DNA from: Eubacterium sp.
GTDB taxonomy: Bacteria; Bacillota; Clostridia; Oscillospirales; Acutalibacteraceae
NCBI GenBank assembly: GCA_017514345.1
Contig: JAFWKC010000113.1
Location: forward strand, 1-55,160
Length of the DNA stretch: 55,160 nt
Reading direction: 5' to 3'
The notes beneath the pieces are model-generated. The model searched no databases. It saw only the letters and a program-made list of their open reading frames with translations, and was not told the origin of the DNA. A program made the translations under genes and the position numbers. This document shows positions 15,454 to 23,797 of this stretch, in pieces. Position 1 is the stretch's first letter, and each line of letters starts with the position of its first letter.

Positions 15454-17631
15454 ATGATATTATCAGAAAAATTTATCTGCTCCGGCGAAACATACAGTAC
15501 TTTTGAGTGCCGTGTTCCTGCTCCGCTGTTTCACAAGAGCATTAACATTTCAGGCGGTATAAAGAAAGCCGAAATCACTGTTTGCGGACTTGGCTTTTAC
15601 GAATTATATCTTAACGGTGTTTCTATTACAAAAGGCAGACTCTGCCCATATATAACCAACAGTGAGCAGGTTTTATATTACGATAACTACGATATTACCG
15701 AATTAATAAAAGAACATAACAGCTTTGAGTTCCTTTTGGGCAACGGCATGCAAAATGCATTCGGTGGCTTTATATGGGATTTTGAAAAAACAGAGCACCG
15801 TTCTTCTCCGAAACTTGCTTTTGCTGTTGAGTTGACTTACACCGACGGCAGAACAGAAATAATTGAAGCAGATAAAAGCGTTCTTGTCGCAGAGTCCAAT
15901 ATTCTTTCAGACGACTTACGCCTCGGCGAAATATATGATGCAAATAAAAATGACAGGATATGGAAAAATGCGGTTATAACAAGAACACCGCAGGGAAAAA
16001 AGCGGTTATCAAATATTAACTCCATTACAATAAGACAGGAATTAAAGGCCATCCGTATTTTTAAGGAGGGCAATGCTTTTATTTATGATTTTGGCATCAA
16101 TACAGCGGGTGTTTGCCGTTTGCACATCTTTGCACAACAAAATCAAAAAGTTAAACTGACCTTTGCCGAAATACTGAAGGACGGAAAGTTTTTTGTAGAC
16201 AACACAACCTTTGACCATAGCCGAGAAAAGTATTATCAGAGCGATACATACATCTGCAAAGAAGGAGAAAATGAATGGGCGCCTGCTTTTACTTATCATG
16301 GCTTCCGTTATGTTAAGGTTGAGGGAATAACGGATGAACAGGCAACGGATGATTTGCTGATTTATTTAGTATTCAATTCATACTTAGAGGAAATCGGCAA
16401 ATTTTCCTGCGATGACGAAGTGATAAATAGTCTTCACAAAATGGCGCTGAATTCCACTCTCTCAAACTTTCATCATTTCCCGACGGACTGTCCGCACAGA
16501 GAAAAGAACGGCTGGACTGCTGACGCAGCGCTTTCGGCAGCGCATACTCTATTGTATTTTGAACCCACGGCAAACTACAAACAATGGCTCATCAGCATTT
16601 GCCATGCGCAAAATGAAGTCGGCGCACTTCCGGGTATTGTTCCGACTTGGGGTTGGGGCTTTGAATGGGGTAACGGTCCTGCGTGGGATAGCGTTATTAC
16701 TGAGCTTCCGTATCAAATCTGGCAAAAAAGAAACGACCTTTCCGCTTTTGAAATATGCAAGGAAGCAACCATAAAATACATTGAATACCTGGACACAAGA
16801 AAAGATGAAAAAGGTCTTCTTGCCATAGGACTCGGCGACTGGTGTGCGCCCGATAATCCGCGCAAGGCACCGCTGATTCTGACCGACAGCATTGAGGCAT
16901 TTGATATATCAGATAAAGCCTCGCAGATGTTTGGGGCAATCGGTGACGCTGAAAACGCAGCATATTGCAGCGCTTTTGCAAGCGATATGCGAAAGAGTAT
17001 AAGAAAACACCTTTTTAACAAGGAAACAGGTGTTTTTGAAGGCGGCTCGCAAACTTCACAGGCTATGGGAATATATTACGGCATTACAGAAGAAAGCGAA
17101 AAAGAAAAAGCCTTTAAGGTGTTGCTTGATATAATCAAACAGGACGATTATCATATTGCAACAGGGGTGCTTGGCGGCAGAGTACTTTTTCATCTGCTTG
17201 CCGAAAACGGCGAAATTGATACGGCAATACGAATTCTCAAGAACCCCACCCCGCCTTCATATATGCAGTGGGTGCAAAATGGCGACACAGCGCTTTGTGA
17301 GGGCTTTGGAGAATACGATGGCCTTTCCTCACACAATCATCATTTTTGGGGAAACATAAGCGCATTTTTTATGCAACAGATTTGCGGCATAAAGGTTGGC
17401 GCTGACACAATTAATATTGAACCTCATATACCAAGCGGTATGAACAGTGCCTGTGCAACCTATCGCAGTGTGTACGGGGCAGTATCTGTTAACTGGAAAA
17501 AAGAAGGTAACGCAGCGAGTTTTGATATCAAATGCCCGAAAAACTTAAAAGGTGTATTCAAATTCGGAAGCTATACCTGCCCTGTGTCTGAGATTAATGC
17601 ACCATTACAATTTACCATAAAATATGATTAA
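15454..17631 (+). CDS. GH78 alpha-L-rhamnosidase-like protein
   Basis: The start is the ATG at 15454, with a GGAG ribosome site 11 nt upstream; the earlier ATG lies inside the promoter. The 725-aa protein has an N-terminal beta-sandwich (about 1-310), an (alpha/alpha)6 barrel, and a small C-terminal beta domain. The barrel carries the GH78 signature DCPHREKNGWTADA (about 346-359), where the Asp, Glu and Asp match conserved catalytic-region residues, and a later ALCEGFGEYDG with a candidate second Glu. GH78 enzymes release rhamnose from pectin side chains or flavonoid glycosides. No signal peptide is visible, so it should act on imported oligosaccharides. It is a single gene between the operon terminator and the tRNA tail region. 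Confidence 0.8.
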   Translation: MILSEKFICSGETYSTFECRVPAPLFHKSINISGGIKKAEITVCGLGFYELYLNGVSITKGRLCPYITNSEQVLYYDNYDITELIKEHNSFEFLLGNGMQNAFGGFIWDFEKTEHRSSPKLAFAVELTYTDGRTEIIEADKSVLVAESNILSDDLRLGEIYDANKNDRIWKNAVITRTPQGKKRLSNINSITIRQELKAIRIFKEGNAFIYDFGINTAGVCRLHIFAQQNQKVKLTFAEILKDGKFFVDNTTFDHSREKYYQSDTYICKEGENEWAPAFTYHGFRYVKVEGITDEQATDDLLIYLVFNSYLEEIGKFSCDDEVINSLHKMALNSTLSNFHHFPTDCPHREKNGWTADAALSAAHTLLYFEPTANYKQWLISICHAQNEVGALPGIVPTWGWGFEWGNGPAWDSVITELPYQIWQKRNDLSAFEICKEATIKYIEYLDTRKDEKGLLAIGLGDWCAPDNPRKAPLILTDSIEAFDISDKASQMFGAIGDAENAAYCSAFASDMRKSIRKHLFNKETGVFEGGSQTSQAMGIYYGITEESEKEKAFKVLLDIIKQDDYHIATGVLGGRVLFHLLAENGEIDTAIRILKNPTPPSYMQWVQNGDTALCEGFGEYDGLSSHNHHFWGNISAFFMQQICGIKVGADTINIEPHIPSGMNSACATYRSVYGAVSVNWKKEGNAASFDIKCPKNLKGVFKFGSYTCPVSEINAPLQFTIKYD

Positions 17632-17674
17632 CAACTTACATATTAAAAAAACCATAAAAAAATATGTTCAAATA

Positions 17675-17733
17675 ATAAGTGGTCAATAAGTGGTTAAGGG
17701 CGTTTTTGGGCAGTTTTTGACCTGCTGATTATT
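17675..17733. repeat. arm repeats plus tRNA-Thr-like core, direct repeat copy 2
   Basis: It is identical to 8962-9020 except at one position (t17695 against c8982). It has two ataagtggtca-type motifs, a 22-bp linker and the 14-bp core tgacctgctgatta at 17718-17731 shared with tRNA-Thr. It lies 44 bp after the GH78 stop codon and marks the right edge of the segment that holds the dehydratase/nickel operon. Confidence 0.7.
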
Positions 17734-17787
17734 TTGGGCTTTTAAGGTTTGAAGTTTAAGTATGAAACGCATTTATTGCAGTAGGAC

Positions 17788-17890
17788 GGGTGGATTCTCT
17801 TCTCAGCTATCGAAAGTGCCACTGGCACTTTCTCCCAAATTTGCCCAGCAAAGCATTGCACGGCAAATTTGGAGTTCGTTTCGAATCCAC
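17788..17890 (-). repeat. tRNA-tail repeat unit, distal copy
   Basis: The unit is closed by GGTGGATTC at one end and GAATCCACC at the other. It contains a hairpin AAAGTGCC-ACT-GGCACTTT (17813-17831) and a larger inverted repeat built on CCAAATTTGCC and GGCAAATTTGG. Compared with the copy at 3208, both hairpin arms have changed in a compensating way. It lies downstream of tRNA-Tyr on the minus strand. Confidence 0.6.
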
Positions 17891-17899
17891 CTATCATAG

Positions 17900-17937
17900 A
17901 AAAATACCGAACAGGCAGAAGCCTGTTCGGTATTTTT
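17900..17937 (-). terminator. terminator between tRNA-tail units
   Basis: A perfect 15-bp stem (AAATACCGAACAGGC and its complement) with a short loop is flanked by A- and T-runs. On the minus strand it ends transcripts that read past the first tail unit. Confidence 0.8.
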
Positions 17938-18073
17938 GGTGGAAGAGGGTGGATTATATCGCAGGCGCTTTGCGCCTTTGGAGTAATGTCAAAACAGTCC
18001 ACCGGACTGTTTTTCTGTCGCTCCTTGCCTTGCTACGCGCGGCGTTCGCTCCCATTACTGGTTCGAATCCACC
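17937..18073 (-). repeat. tRNA-tail repeat unit, proximal copy
   Basis: It starts with 19 bases identical to the tRNA-Tyr 3' end (17937-17955) and ends with TTCGAATCCACC, so it looks like a tRNA T arm opened by an insert. The insert holds an AGGCGC/GCGCCT hairpin, the ACAGTCC-ACC-GGACTGT hairpin (17994-18010) and a GTAATG/CATTAC pairing. The block of 25 bases from 18062 repeats exactly at 17880. Confidence 0.6.
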
Positions 18074-18081
18074 TATCATAG

Positions 18082-18118
18082 AAAAAGAACTAACAAGCAG
18101 ATGCCTGTTAGTTCTTTT
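18082..18118 (-). terminator. terminator of the tRNA-Thr/tRNA-Tyr operon
   Basis: The GAACTAACA/TGTTAGTTC stem, with further pairs in the loop, is flanked by A5 and T5. It lies directly after the CCA of tRNA-Tyr on the minus strand. Confidence 0.8.
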
Positions 18119-18203
18119 TGGTGGAAGAGGGTGGATTCGAACCACCGAAGTCGTTGACGTCAGATTTACAGTCTGATCCCTTTGGCCACTCGGGAACTCT
18201 TCC
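18119..18203 (-). tRNA. tRNA-Tyr (GTA)
   Basis: The sequence folds as a class II tRNA with a long variable arm: acceptor GGAAGAG/CTCTTCC, discriminator A, encoded CCA (18119-18121) and anticodon GTA at 18169-18167. The T arm is GGTGGTTCGAATCCACC. It is the second gene of a two-tRNA operon. Confidence 0.95.
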
Positions 18204-18208
18204 ATATA

Positions 18209-18284
18209 TGGAGCTGGTGAACGGACTTGAACCCCTGACCTGCTGATTACAAATCAGCTGCTCTACCAACTGAGCTACACCAGC
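18209..18284 (-). tRNA. tRNA-Thr (TGT)
   Basis: This 76-nt cloverleaf has acceptor GCTGGTG/CACCAGC, discriminator T, encoded CCA (18209-18211) and anticodon TGT at 18251-18249. It is first in the operon, five bases before tRNA-Tyr. Its 3' half is duplicated at 3461-3507, and its anticodon-arm 14-mer recurs at 9005 and 17718, so it is the likely attachment site of an integrative element. Confidence 0.95.
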
Positions 18285-18303
18285 GTATCCATAACGCCCT
18301 AAT

Positions 18304-18332
18304 AATATATCACAACGGTGGGGATTAGTCAA
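18304..18332 (-). promoter_or_regulatory. promoter of the tRNA operon
   Basis: Read on the minus strand, TTGACT (18332-18327) and TATATT (18309-18304) have 17-bp spacing and lie 20 bp upstream of tRNA-Thr. Confidence 0.8.
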
Positions 18333-18360
18333 TACTTTTTTGCAAAAATCAAATAGTTTT

Positions 18361-18388
18361 TTGCATTATTCCGCTTTTTGCATATGAT
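18361..18388 (+). promoter_or_regulatory. promoter of asnB
   Basis: TTGCAT (18361-18366) and TATGAT (18383-18388) have 16-bp spacing and lie 18 bp before the asnB ATG. The 5' leader would be about 12 nt, ending in the GAGG ribosome site. Confidence 0.55.
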
Positions 18389-18406
18389 AGTCTTGAGGTG
18401 AATACT

Positions 18407-20230
18407 ATGTGCGGAATTGCTGGAATACTTAGCGACAGCATTGATTTGAGAAGTGAAAAGGAGTGCATATTCAAAATCAGCCGTTCCTTGCGTATGCGGG
18501 GTCCAGACGCAAAGGGCGAATACGTTACGCGCGACGCGGCGCTGATACACCGCAGGCTTGCCGTTATCGACGTTGAAAACGGCTCACAGCCGATGCGTTT
18601 TGGCAAGTACGTTATCGTTTACAACGGCGAGCTTTATAATACTGCAGAGGTGCGGCGCGAGCTCGAAGCGCACGGTTATGAATTTGAAACCGATTGCGAT
18701 ACCGAGGTCGTGCTCAAGGCGTTTCATATGTGGCGCGAGCGCAGCGCAGAAAAATTCAACGGAATTTTTGCATACGGAATTTATAATGAGGAGTCGAAGG
18801 AGCTGTTTTTGTGCCGCGACAGAATCGGCGTAAAGCCGCTTTATTATGCGTCTGTCGGCACGACCTTTGCGTTTTCGTCGCGCATCGAAAGTCTGCTGTA
18901 CGTCAAGGGCGTTTCGCCCATATGCACGCGCGAGGGACTAAACGAAATATTTATGCTCGGTCCTGCAAAAACTATCGGCAAAACCGTTTTCAGTCAGATA
19001 CGCGAGCTGCCGCCCGCAAGCTATATGTACTATCATCACGGAAAAACTGAAATCAAAAAATACTGGCATCTCGAAGCGGCTGAATTCGGCGATAGCGCGG
19101 CTCAGGCGGAGGAGCACACGCATTATCTTGTTACAGACGCAATACGCCGTCAGCTCGTCAGCGACGTTCCGCTTTGCACCTTCCTGAGCGGAGGGCTCGA
19201 TTCATCGATTATCTCGAAGGTTGCTTCGGACGCGTGCGGGGACCGCGGCGAGGTGCTGTCAACGTATTCTGTCGACTATGTTGACAACGACAAATACTTT
19301 GAAGCAAGCCGCTTTCAGCCGAACAGGGACTCGGATTACATCAACCTGATTTCTGATTATATCAACAGCAAGCACAAAAACGTTGTGCTTGGAAACGCCG
19401 CTGTTGCCGAAGCGCTTATCGAAGCGACGCAGGCGCGCTCCTGCCCCGGCTTTACAGATGTTGATTCAAGCCTGCTTCTGTTTTGCAGGGAGGTAAAAAA
19501 GGACTTTACCGTTTGTCTTTCGGGCGAGTGCGCAGACGAGATTTTCGGTGGATACCCGTGGTATCACAGAACAGAAATCCTTTTTGAAGACACGTTCCCG
19601 TGGTCGCGAAGCACTGACGTGCGAAGAAGCATACTGAAAGACGGCTTTCTTCCCGAGGGCGAAGCTTACGCGCGTAATGCGTATTACGAAACGCTGAAAA
19701 ACGTCAGCACGCTCGACAGCGACAGCACGCTTGAAAAGCGTATGCGCGAGATGTTTGTGCTGAATATGAACTGGTTTATGCAGACGCTTCTTGTACGCAA
19801 GGACGTAATGAGTATGGAATCGTCGCTCGAGGTGCGCGTTCCGTTTTGCGACTGGCGGATTGTCGAATATGCGTATAATATGCCGTGGAGCATAAAGGCG
19901 TATGACGGCAGGGAAAAGGGCATTCTTCGCAAGGCGTTTGAAAACGAGCTTCCCGATATTATCACCTGGCGCGAAAAGAGTCCGTACCCGAAGACCTTTA
20001 ACCCTGTGTATCTTAATGAGGTATGCAAAATGCTTGATATTGCTCTTGATGACAAGTCGTCGCCGATTTGGGATATGGTTGACGCCGACAAAATCAGAAC
20101 GCTGATGCGCGAGCCCGAAACGATGCGCGAGCCGTGGTACGGTCAGCTTATGCGTACTCCGCAGGTGCTTGCATACGTATTTCAGATTTATGTCTGGGCA
20201 CGCAAGTATAATGTTGAGTTTCAGTATTAA
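18407..20230 (+). CDS. asnB: asparagine synthase (glutamine-hydrolysing)
   Basis: The start is the ATG of MCGIAG, because Cys2 must become the N-terminal nucleophile of the glutaminase domain; an upstream GTG is part of the ribosome site. The 607-aa protein has the class II glutamine amidotransferase domain (about 1-200; motifs RGPDA, HRRLAVID, YNGELYN) and the synthetase domain with the PP-loop FLSGGLDSS (about 255-263) and the LSGECADEIFGGY motif. It makes asparagine from aspartate, glutamine and ATP. The nitroreductase gene follows but has its own promoter. Confidence 0.93.
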   Translation: MCGIAGILSDSIDLRSEKECIFKISRSLRMRGPDAKGEYVTRDAALIHRRLAVIDVENGSQPMRFGKYVIVYNGELYNTAEVRRELEAHGYEFETDCDTEVVLKAFHMWRERSAEKFNGIFAYGIYNEESKELFLCRDRIGVKPLYYASVGTTFAFSSRIESLLYVKGVSPICTREGLNEIFMLGPAKTIGKTVFSQIRELPPASYMYYHHGKTEIKKYWHLEAAEFGDSAAQAEEHTHYLVTDAIRRQLVSDVPLCTFLSGGLDSSIISKVASDACGDRGEVLSTYSVDYVDNDKYFEASRFQPNRDSDYINLISDYINSKHKNVVLGNAAVAEALIEATQARSCPGFTDVDSSLLLFCREVKKDFTVCLSGECADEIFGGYPWYHRTEILFEDTFPWSRSTDVRRSILKDGFLPEGEAYARNAYYETLKNVSTLDSDSTLEKRMREMFVLNMNWFMQTLLVRKDVMSMESSLEVRVPFCDWRIVEYAYNMPWSIKAYDGREKGILRKAFENELPDIITWREKSPYPKTFNPVYLNEVCKMLDIALDDKSSPIWDMVDADKIRTLMREPETMREPWYGQLMRTPQVLAYVFQIYVWARKYNVEFQY

Positions 20231-20242
20231 TTGTGCTATAAT
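20214..20242 (+). promoter_or_regulatory. promoter of the nitroreductase gene
   Basis: TTGAGT (20214-20219) and TATAAT (20237-20242) have 17-bp spacing, with an extended -10 TG. The -35 box lies inside the end of asnB. Confidence 0.7.
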
Positions 20243-20292
20243 ATATTAAATTTCGGGGCGCTTGATGCCCCTTACATATCTGAGGACTGATT

Positions 20293-21054
20293 ATGACAAA
20301 CGAAGAATATATAAAGGCAATAGAAAAGCGCAAGTCGCGCAGGTCGTATAAATCAAAGCCGCTCGACAGGGAAACGATGGATGTTATACGCGAAATGGTT
20401 GACGCAGTTAACAAAACCGCGGGGCTGCATATGATTTTTGTTGAGGACGCGTCGCCGTATTTCAAGATTTTCAGCGGCAAATTTTCGATGATTATTGTAA
20501 GCGGTCCCGACACGCAAAAAGCGCGTGAGGACGCGGGCTATTACGGCGAAAGCATTGTGCTTCAATGCGTTTATCACGGGCTTGGCACCTGCTGGGTTTC
20601 GGGAACATATAATGAAAACAAGGTTTACGAAACAATAAAAATTCCGCGTGAGGAACGCGTTTACGCGGTTATCACCGTCGGAAATGCGAAGAAGAATTAC
20701 AGCGTTGTGGAAAAGACAATGTACAATGCGACGCACAAGAAAAACAAGACGTATCCCGATATGTTTGACGTGCTTGACGACAAGCTTCCCGAAGCGTATA
20801 TTTACGGCTTGAAGCTTGTCGAAAAGGCGCCGTCAGCCGTTAACCGCAGACCTGTAAGGTTCAGATACGAAAACGGCGTGCTGTCGGGCAAGGTGGAGGA
20901 CCCGTATTCAGACAAGAGCGTTGACTTCGGAATTGCGAAGCTTCATTTTGTGCTCGGCTGCCGCGCAAAGGGCGTCAACGGCAGATGGACGTATGAAAAC
21001 AAGTTTGAGGAAATAACGCCGCAAAGAATAAAATTTGTTAAAGAAAACCCTTGA
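20293..21054 (+). CDS. nitroreductase-family flavoprotein
   Basis: This 253-aa protein begins with the KRKSRRSYKSKPLD pattern that binds FMN phosphate in nitroreductases and has the GLGTCWVSGTY motif (about 94-104). The fold appears as two consecutive half-domains, as in the TM1586-type putative nitroreductases (PF14512). It probably reduces quinones, nitro compounds or enones with NAD(P)H; the physiological substrate cannot be read from the sequence. It is a single gene closed by a bidirectional terminator shared with the PPTase gene. Confidence 0.8.
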   Translation: MTNEEYIKAIEKRKSRRSYKSKPLDRETMDVIREMVDAVNKTAGLHMIFVEDASPYFKIFSGKFSMIIVSGPDTQKAREDAGYYGESIVLQCVYHGLGTCWVSGTYNENKVYETIKIPREERVYAVITVGNAKKNYSVVEKTMYNATHKKNKTYPDMFDVLDDKLPEAYIYGLKLVEKAPSAVNRRPVRFRYENGVLSGKVEDPYSDKSVDFGIAKLHFVLGCRAKGVNGRWTYENKFEEITPQRIKFVKENP

Positions 21055-21072
21055 TGCTAAGTCAAGGGTTTT
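21044..21072. terminator. bidirectional terminator
   Basis: A perfect 11-bp stem (21044-21054 with 21062-21072) is A-flanked on one side and T-flanked on the other, between convergent genes. Confidence 0.85.
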
Positions 21073-21073
21073 A

Positions 21074-21733
21074 CTATTTTACAGTTATAATTTCAGGTGC
21101 GATATTCAGCTTTTCGCCGCTTTCGACGCATACGGCAAGTCGGTAATTGTCGTCGATGCCGAATTCCGAAAACGAGTATTTTTTGTCGTTTACCGCTTGC
21201 TCAACGCTCGGCGTATCGCCGTCGAGGGATATGCAAAATTCATTCAGCGGCAGGCTCATTCCGTCGCCCGTTGCCTTTATGAAGCTTTCCTTAAGCGTCC
21301 ACAGCCTGAAGAACATTTCGCGTTGCTTTTCTTCGTTACCCGCTTTCATAATCAGCTCTTGTTCTGACGGGCAAAAGAACCTTTTTGCAACTTTGTCGCT
21401 TATCGGTGTGATTTGCTGAATGTCGCAGCCGACGTTGCTTTTTGATACGGCGGCAGCCGCGTATTTGCCCGAGTGCGACAGATTGAAGCTGAGCGGACAG
21501 CCCTCAATGTACGGCTTTTTAAATTCCTTTGAAATGATTTTTGACGTGTCAAAACCGTCGAGCGCGCGTTTAAGAAGTATCCCCGCGCCGAGCGAAAGCC
21601 GCTTGTCGCTGTCGAATTTTGTTTTGTCAATTTTGTTTTTTCTTACCTGCGGCATAGCCTCGTAATAACGCCTGTACAGTTCGCCGTCCTTCAGCGCGTC
21701 GCAGTCTAAGACGTATAATTTTGTGCTGTTCAT
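21074..21733 (-). CDS. 4'-phosphopantetheinyl transferase, Sfp type
   Basis: The start is taken at the second Met (MNSTKLYV, 21733), which has an AGAGG ribosome site; an upstream in-frame ATG lacks one. The 219-aa protein shows the Sfp-family motifs FNLSHSGKYAA (about 85-95), VGCDIQ (with the Mg-binding Asp) and FFRLWTLKESFIKATGDG (about 142-159). It transfers phosphopantetheine from CoA to a carrier-protein serine. No acyl-carrier, NRPS or PKS gene lies nearby, so its partner is elsewhere. Confidence 0.9.
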   Translation of the reverse strand: MNSTKLYVLDCDALKDGELYRRYYEAMPQVRKNKIDKTKFDSDKRLSLGAGILLKRALDGFDTSKIISKEFKKPYIEGCPLSFNLSHSGKYAAAAVSKSNVGCDIQQITPISDKVAKRFFCPSEQELIMKAGNEEKQREMFFRLWTLKESFIKATGDGMSLPLNEFCISLDGDTPSVEQAVNDKKYSFSEFGIDDNYRLAVCVESGEKLNIAPEIITVK

Positions 21734-21768
21734 ACAGTTGCCTCTCTTAGCGAACAAAGGGTAAAAAA

Positions 21769-21791
21769 TGTAGGGAGCCAGGCTCCCTACA
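21769..21791 (-). terminator. terminator of the PucR-type regulator gene
   Basis: An 11-bp inverted repeat (TGTAGGGAGCC and its complement) is followed on the minus strand by a T6 run. The same GTAGGG-type palindrome style recurs near 40080, so it may also be a dispersed palindrome. Confidence 0.7.
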
Positions 21792-21800
21792 GGATGTAGT

Positions 21801-22886
21801 TTAGTATTTAACAGGTGTTGAATTGAGGTACTTGTTAACCATAAGCGCTACCTTGAATACGATAGCGTCGTCAAATTCACGAAGGTCAAGACCTGTGAGC
21901 TTCTTGATTTTTTCAAGACGGTAAACAAGCGTGTTTCTGTGTACGAAAAGCTTTCTTGAGGTTTCGCTGACGTTGAGGTTGTTTTCAAAAAACTTCTGAA
22001 TAGTGAAGAGTGTTTCCTGGTCGAGCGAATCGATAGAGCCTTTTTTGAAAACCTCCTTGAGGAACATATCGCAAAGCGTTGTCGGCAGCTGATAAATCAG
22101 TCGCGCAATACCGAGGTTTTCGTAGCTTACGATTGTACGCTCGGTGTCGAACACCTTGCCGACCTCAAGCGCAACCTGCGCTTCCTTGAACGAGCCTGCA
22201 AGCTCCTTGATGCCTGTTACGCACGCGCCGATGCCGACGATTGCGTTGCAGTAAAATTCGGTTGAAAGCGTGTCGCAAATTGACTGAGCAAGCTTTTCAA
22301 GGTCCTTGTTTTCAACGTTGGGACGAACCTCTTTAATAAGCGCGATATCGTGCTCGTTAATGTTGATAATATAATCCTTCGACTTGTCGGGGAAGAAGTT
22401 CTGAAGCACGTCGTAAACGGAAATGTCGTTGTTGTTTGTAACCCTGATGAGGAATACGACTCTTGACGCGTCATTGTTGAAGTGAAGCTCTCTTGACTTG
22501 ATATAAATATCACCCGGAAGAATGTTGTCAAGGATTACGTTTTTAACAAAGTTTGAGCGGTCAAACTTTTCGTCATTATTATTCTTTATCTGACCGAGCG
22601 CAACGGCGATGATGTTTGCATAATTCCTGCTCATCTCGTCAGTGCCGTCAACAAACACTGCGTACTCGGGATGAACGCTGTCGCCGAACGCCTTGTATGT
22701 GCTGTTGTCAACGCAAATCGGCTGACCGCTGAACACGCCTGCGGCGATTACGCCCTTGCGAACCTCACCGATTAACGGCAGCTCGCTGCAGGAAATAACG
22801 GTTCCGCTTTCGTCAACTACGCCGATAACGCGGTCAGTAGTATCGCGCATCTGATTAATTACGCCCTGAAATAACCTGTTTGGCAT
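21801..22886 (-). CDS. PucR/CdaR-type transcriptional regulator
   Basis: The start at 22886 (MPNRLFQG) has a GGAGG ribosome site seven bases upstream; 17 extra codons upstream would lack one. The 361-aa protein has an N-terminal sensor region (about 1-110), a GGDEF-like or central region, and a C-terminal PucR-type helix-turn-helix (about 300-355) with the signature NLNVSETSRKLFVHRNTLVYRLEKI. Such regulators respond to small organic acids or purine breakdown products. The gene stands alone. A 39-bp imperfect palindrome over its own promoter suggests autoregulation. Confidence 0.8.
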   Translation of the reverse strand: MPNRLFQGVINQMRDTTDRVIGVVDESGTVISCSELPLIGEVRKGVIAAGVFSGQPICVDNSTYKAFGDSVHPEYAVFVDGTDEMSRNYANIIAVALGQIKNNNDEKFDRSNFVKNVILDNILPGDIYIKSRELHFNNDASRVVFLIRVTNNNDISVYDVLQNFFPDKSKDYIININEHDIALIKEVRPNVENKDLEKLAQSICDTLSTEFYCNAIVGIGACVTGIKELAGSFKEAQVALEVGKVFDTERTIVSYENLGIARLIYQLPTTLCDMFLKEVFKKGSIDSLDQETLFTIQKFFENNLNVSETSRKLFVHRNTLVYRLEKIKKLTGLDLREFDDAIVFKVALMVNKYLNSTPVKY

Positions 22887-22944
22887 TATAAAACCTCCGA
22901 TAAATTGCACATTTAAACAATAATAATAAATATGCACAAAAAAA

Positions 22945-22992
22945 TATCAAACCAATTGTTAATATTATACAATCGATTTGATATTATTGCAA
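22945..22992 (-). promoter_or_regulatory. promoter with overlapping palindromic operator
   Basis: On the minus strand, TTGCAA (22992-22987) and TATAAT (22969-22964) have 17-bp spacing. A 39-bp imperfect palindrome (22945-22983) with TATCAAA/TTTGATA outer arms and ATTGT/ACAAT inner arms covers the -10 box and spacer. That placement suits a repressor, probably the regulator encoded downstream. Confidence 0.6.
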
Positions 22993-23098
22993 CCTTTTTC
23001 ACAAAAAAACTTTAAAAAATTTGTAATATTTGCATAAAGCGTACAAAGAACACAAGATATAGTGTTTGAAATTCTGCGTTTGTGATTATATAGTTCGT

Positions 23099-23797
23099 CT
23101 ATTTTTGACAGATTTTGTCGATTTCGTCATCATCGAGGTATCTGCACTCACCGAGAGCAAGATTTCTGTCGAGTGCGACGCCGCCGATTTTTATTCTTTT
23201 AAGCGCCGTTACGGTGATACCGTGCTTTTTGAACATTCGCTTAATCTGGTGATAAATGCCCTGACTGATTTCGACCTGCGCCGTGCTTTCGTCAAGCACA
23301 GTAAGCCTTGCAGGCTTCAGCTTTTCGTCGCCGAGCGTCATACCGCTTTCAAAGTCTGCAATAACGCCGTCGTCAACGGGCTTGTCCAGCGTTGCAATAT
23401 ACGTCTTGACTGTGTGTCCCTTAGGACTCAGAAACCTGTGGGCGAAGTCGCCGTCGTCGGTTATGAGCACAAAGCCCGTTGTGTTCTTGTCAAGCCGTCC
23501 TGCAGGGAACAGCCCCTTGCGGCGCATATCCTCGGGAAGAAGGTCAAGCACCGTTTTGTCGCCCTTGCCGTCTGTGGCGCAGATTACGCCCGCGGGCTTG
23601 TTTTGCATAATATATACAAACTCCCTTGTGTCGAGCGTTCTGCCGTCAGCCGTGATAACGTCGCTGTCGCCGCACTTCATATCGCACGACAAAACAGCGG
23701 AGCCGTTGACCGTAACACCGCCTGATTTAATCAGAGCCTTTGCCTGACTTCTTGTGATATTCAGCTTTGTCGAAACTAATTTATCCAGTCTTTGCAT
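23099..23797 (-). CDS. RsuA-family 16S rRNA pseudouridine synthase
   Basis: The 232-aa protein has an N-terminal S4 RNA-binding domain (residues 1-60) and the catalytic motif GRLDKNTTGFVLITDDG (about 101-117), with the nucleophilic Asp in RLD. The C-terminal QGIYHQIKRMF motif is typical of RsuA/RluB/RluF enzymes. The first 17 bases overlap the end of the DUF4830 gene, so the two are co-translated. Confidence 0.88.
   Translation of the reverse strand: MQRLDKLVSTKLNITRSQAKALIKSGGVTVNGSAVLSCDMKCGDSDVITADGRTLDTREFVYIMQNKPAGVICATDGKGDKTVLDLLPEDMRRKGLFPAGRLDKNTTGFVLITDDGDFAHRFLSPKGHTVKTYIATLDKPVDDGVIADFESGMTLGDEKLKPARLTVLDESTAQVEISQGIYHQIKRMFKKHGITVTALKRIKIGGVALDRNLALGECRYLDDDEIDKICQK

Noticed and set aside
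17790-18176. Open frames of 60-130 aa across the tRNA tail region (for example 17790-18176 +)
   Set aside because: They read through tRNA-Tyr 3' ends, terminators and tail repeats. The GGRGWIRTTE-type peptides are translated tRNA sequence and not proteins.
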